Origin: Saccoglossus kowalevskii
Taxonomy: Eukaryota > Hemichordata > Enteropneusta > Harrimaniidae
Assembly (NCBI RefSeq): GCF_000003605.2
Contig: NW_003126887.1
Location: forward strand, 86,308 to 106,245
Direction of reading: 5' to 3'
DNA: 19,938 nucleotides
The number at the start of each line of letters is the position of its first letter. Within the stretch, counting starts at the first letter, position 1. The translations under genes were made by a program, and so were the position numbers. The notes below the pieces were generated by a model. It ran no database searches. It was not told the origin of the DNA and saw nothing but the letters and a program-made list of their open reading frames with translations. This document shows positions 18,225-19,938 of the stretch, in pieces.

Positions 18225-19938
18225 GTTTTTATTTCAAGAACAAGCTCATTTCCCAAGTTTCCCAAAAGCACAACAACAAAACAGAAGCTAGAAACAGGGT
18301 ACTGTAGAAAAATCAGAACAGACCTTTTTCCAGTAGTCCATTTACTGAAAAAAATCATGTGTTAAAAACAATATTCATCTACGAGGATAGGACTGTTTAT
18401 CGGAACTAGGTTGTTCTCATACGACTAAAGTGAAGAGCACAACGTTGTCCTCTCTATTTAAAAATGGAACATTTTTTAAAGCAGCACCTCTGTTGAATAT
18501 GATATTTACATGCATGCATTTCTGTAGGTCATTGGCTTATACAAAAAAAAATTATGTAACACACGTGTACTAATACAACACACAACCCGCAATGGGGCTG
18601 CAGAAAAAAAATCGAATTTGCAGTACGACAACACGAACGCTAACGGTCTCGTTCTAGTTATCATTGACTCCAATCGTATTTTCACTATTTCACTGATGAT
18701 CATAATACACATATACCATTGTTGTGTACGGTTATAAATATAAGAAACCTATCTATAAGTAGCATGGGGTCGACATAACTCGCCAACAAAGTTAATCATG
18801 AATGAAAGATTAGTTAAAGGTTATTGTGATTGCAGTTAGGTATATCGCTGTTGTCATGGTGATTGATATTGATACAAGTCTCGCATATCCACGAAAGGTT
18901 AATGCATGGGAGTTCAACTATCAAAGCACAGGTGTCTAACAGTTTTCAAGAAATCGACAATATCATATTTTACAAAACATTTCACGAAATTATTTGCTAA
19001 CAATAAAGAATTCAAGTTATTGTCATGAAATGCTGAAGAAAAAACGAGACGTGACTGTCACACTCCTCAGTATTCGGTTTTAGAACACTCGTAATATGGT
19101 ACATTGTATATGTCTGCAAACAGGTGGATGAATCTGTACATGGGTACAACTCATCATAATGTACTTATACAAAGCTAATTTATTCAGACAGTGTGATAAT
19201 AACCTACAATAAACCTACAATGCAGTTTACCTGACAGGTATTTTAATTTGTTAATCAGGAAACCAAGATGACCTCCCTTGTCCACAAAACTATATATTTT
19301 CGGAAAGCTTATTGTATGAATTTTATAATTTTGTTAGTATTTTTTTTCTATGGACACTGTAGTTTGAAATGTGCACAAAAATGTGCTTTTTTGGTCAAAA
19401 GTGATTTAAAAAAAATAGCTTCTAAACTATGCTTCTGTTTCCTGTCAAAATTGGTTTATGGATACATCTGGTTACTATAAAGAAACTGTCTACCAGTTGT
19501 CAACTTTGCAGGGCAGCAGCTCAAATTTCACTACTTCAAGTTTATGCATAAATTAACACCCAGGCTAGTTGTCTGTACGATTGTTGTAACACTGTTCAAC
19601 CTAAAAAGAGAGAATGTTTGCACCTGTTATCAATATTTTATAATCGTTTTGCGAGTATGTTCCACTATTCACAATTCTACAAAATGTCTATAGCCAAGTG
19701 CCCACGAACCTGCATTTCTACCTTAACTACATCAATTAACTGTCTTATTGGTGCAGTGATATTAATAATTTTTAAAATATATTGAACAGTATAGAGCCGT
19801 CATGAAAAATAATGTAAAACAAGTTTATATTTCAAAGTAAGTATAATTAAAGATAGTGAACAAATATAGATGATTACCTGGCTCAGTGCAACAAACAACG
19901 GTTGTGGTACCCAACACACTATTTTCATGTATACATCT
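18225..19938. other. Intergenic stretch to window end, no supported feature
   Basis: The sequence is AT-rich with scattered short frames. The longest (19268-19480) begins with ATG but encodes a hydrophobic, cysteine-bearing peptide with no recognisable family and no splice context. I see nothing else to annotate. Confidence 0.5.

Noticed and set aside
18125-18365. Frames encoding long poly-isoleucine on both strands
   Set aside because: They are translations of the (TAA)n microsatellite.

Overview
This looks like animal nuclear DNA: AT-rich, with one intron-split protein-coding gene (all splice sites GT-AG) and long non-coding stretches full of small, mostly non-autonomous mobile-element remnants. 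The short gene, the repeat styles and the lack of vertebrate-type SINEs/LINEs suggest a marine invertebrate (lophotrochozoan or invertebrate deuterostome). I cannot name the species, and nothing here points to a bacterium or virus.

Layout. 1-990: a cluster of inverted-repeat fragments of one unknown element family. 990-1268: the presumed promoter of the gene, with a TCTCGCGA motif and a perfect nuclear-receptor DR1 site just upstream of the start codon. 1269-7236 (+): a complete five-exon COMMD3 gene encoding 195 residues. Its introns hold a degenerate AT-rich repeat (intron 1), a 162-bp tandem duplication (intron 2), and a MITE copy plus a roughly 1.4-kb inverted-repeat-bounded tandem array (intron 3) that stops only 36 bp short of exon 4. 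7237-11229: 3' flank, a tRNA-derived SINE-like relic, a ZNF143/NRF1-like motif cluster, several copies of a 'TTATTTTCRCTG' MITE, and a doubtful small secreted-protein ORF on the minus strand (9799-10062). 11230-13505: a family of short TTAA-flanked MITEs (piggyBac-like target site) with NRF1-like motifs in their ends, plus two strong hairpins. 13899-14305: a well-preserved PIF/Harbinger-type MITE with TAA target duplication. 14306-19938: essentially featureless apart from a (TAA)n microsatellite and one tRNA-like fragment.

COMMD3 is the only gene I am sure of. The rest is best read as ordinary intergenic DNA shaped by miniature transposons. The points most worth a second look are the intron 3 array (eight evenly spaced octamer motifs, ending beside a splice acceptor), the TTAA MITE family, and the minus-strand secreted ORF. 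I did not find convincing evidence of a wholly new biological system. All similarity statements come from reading the sequence and from memory of the families; no database search was run.
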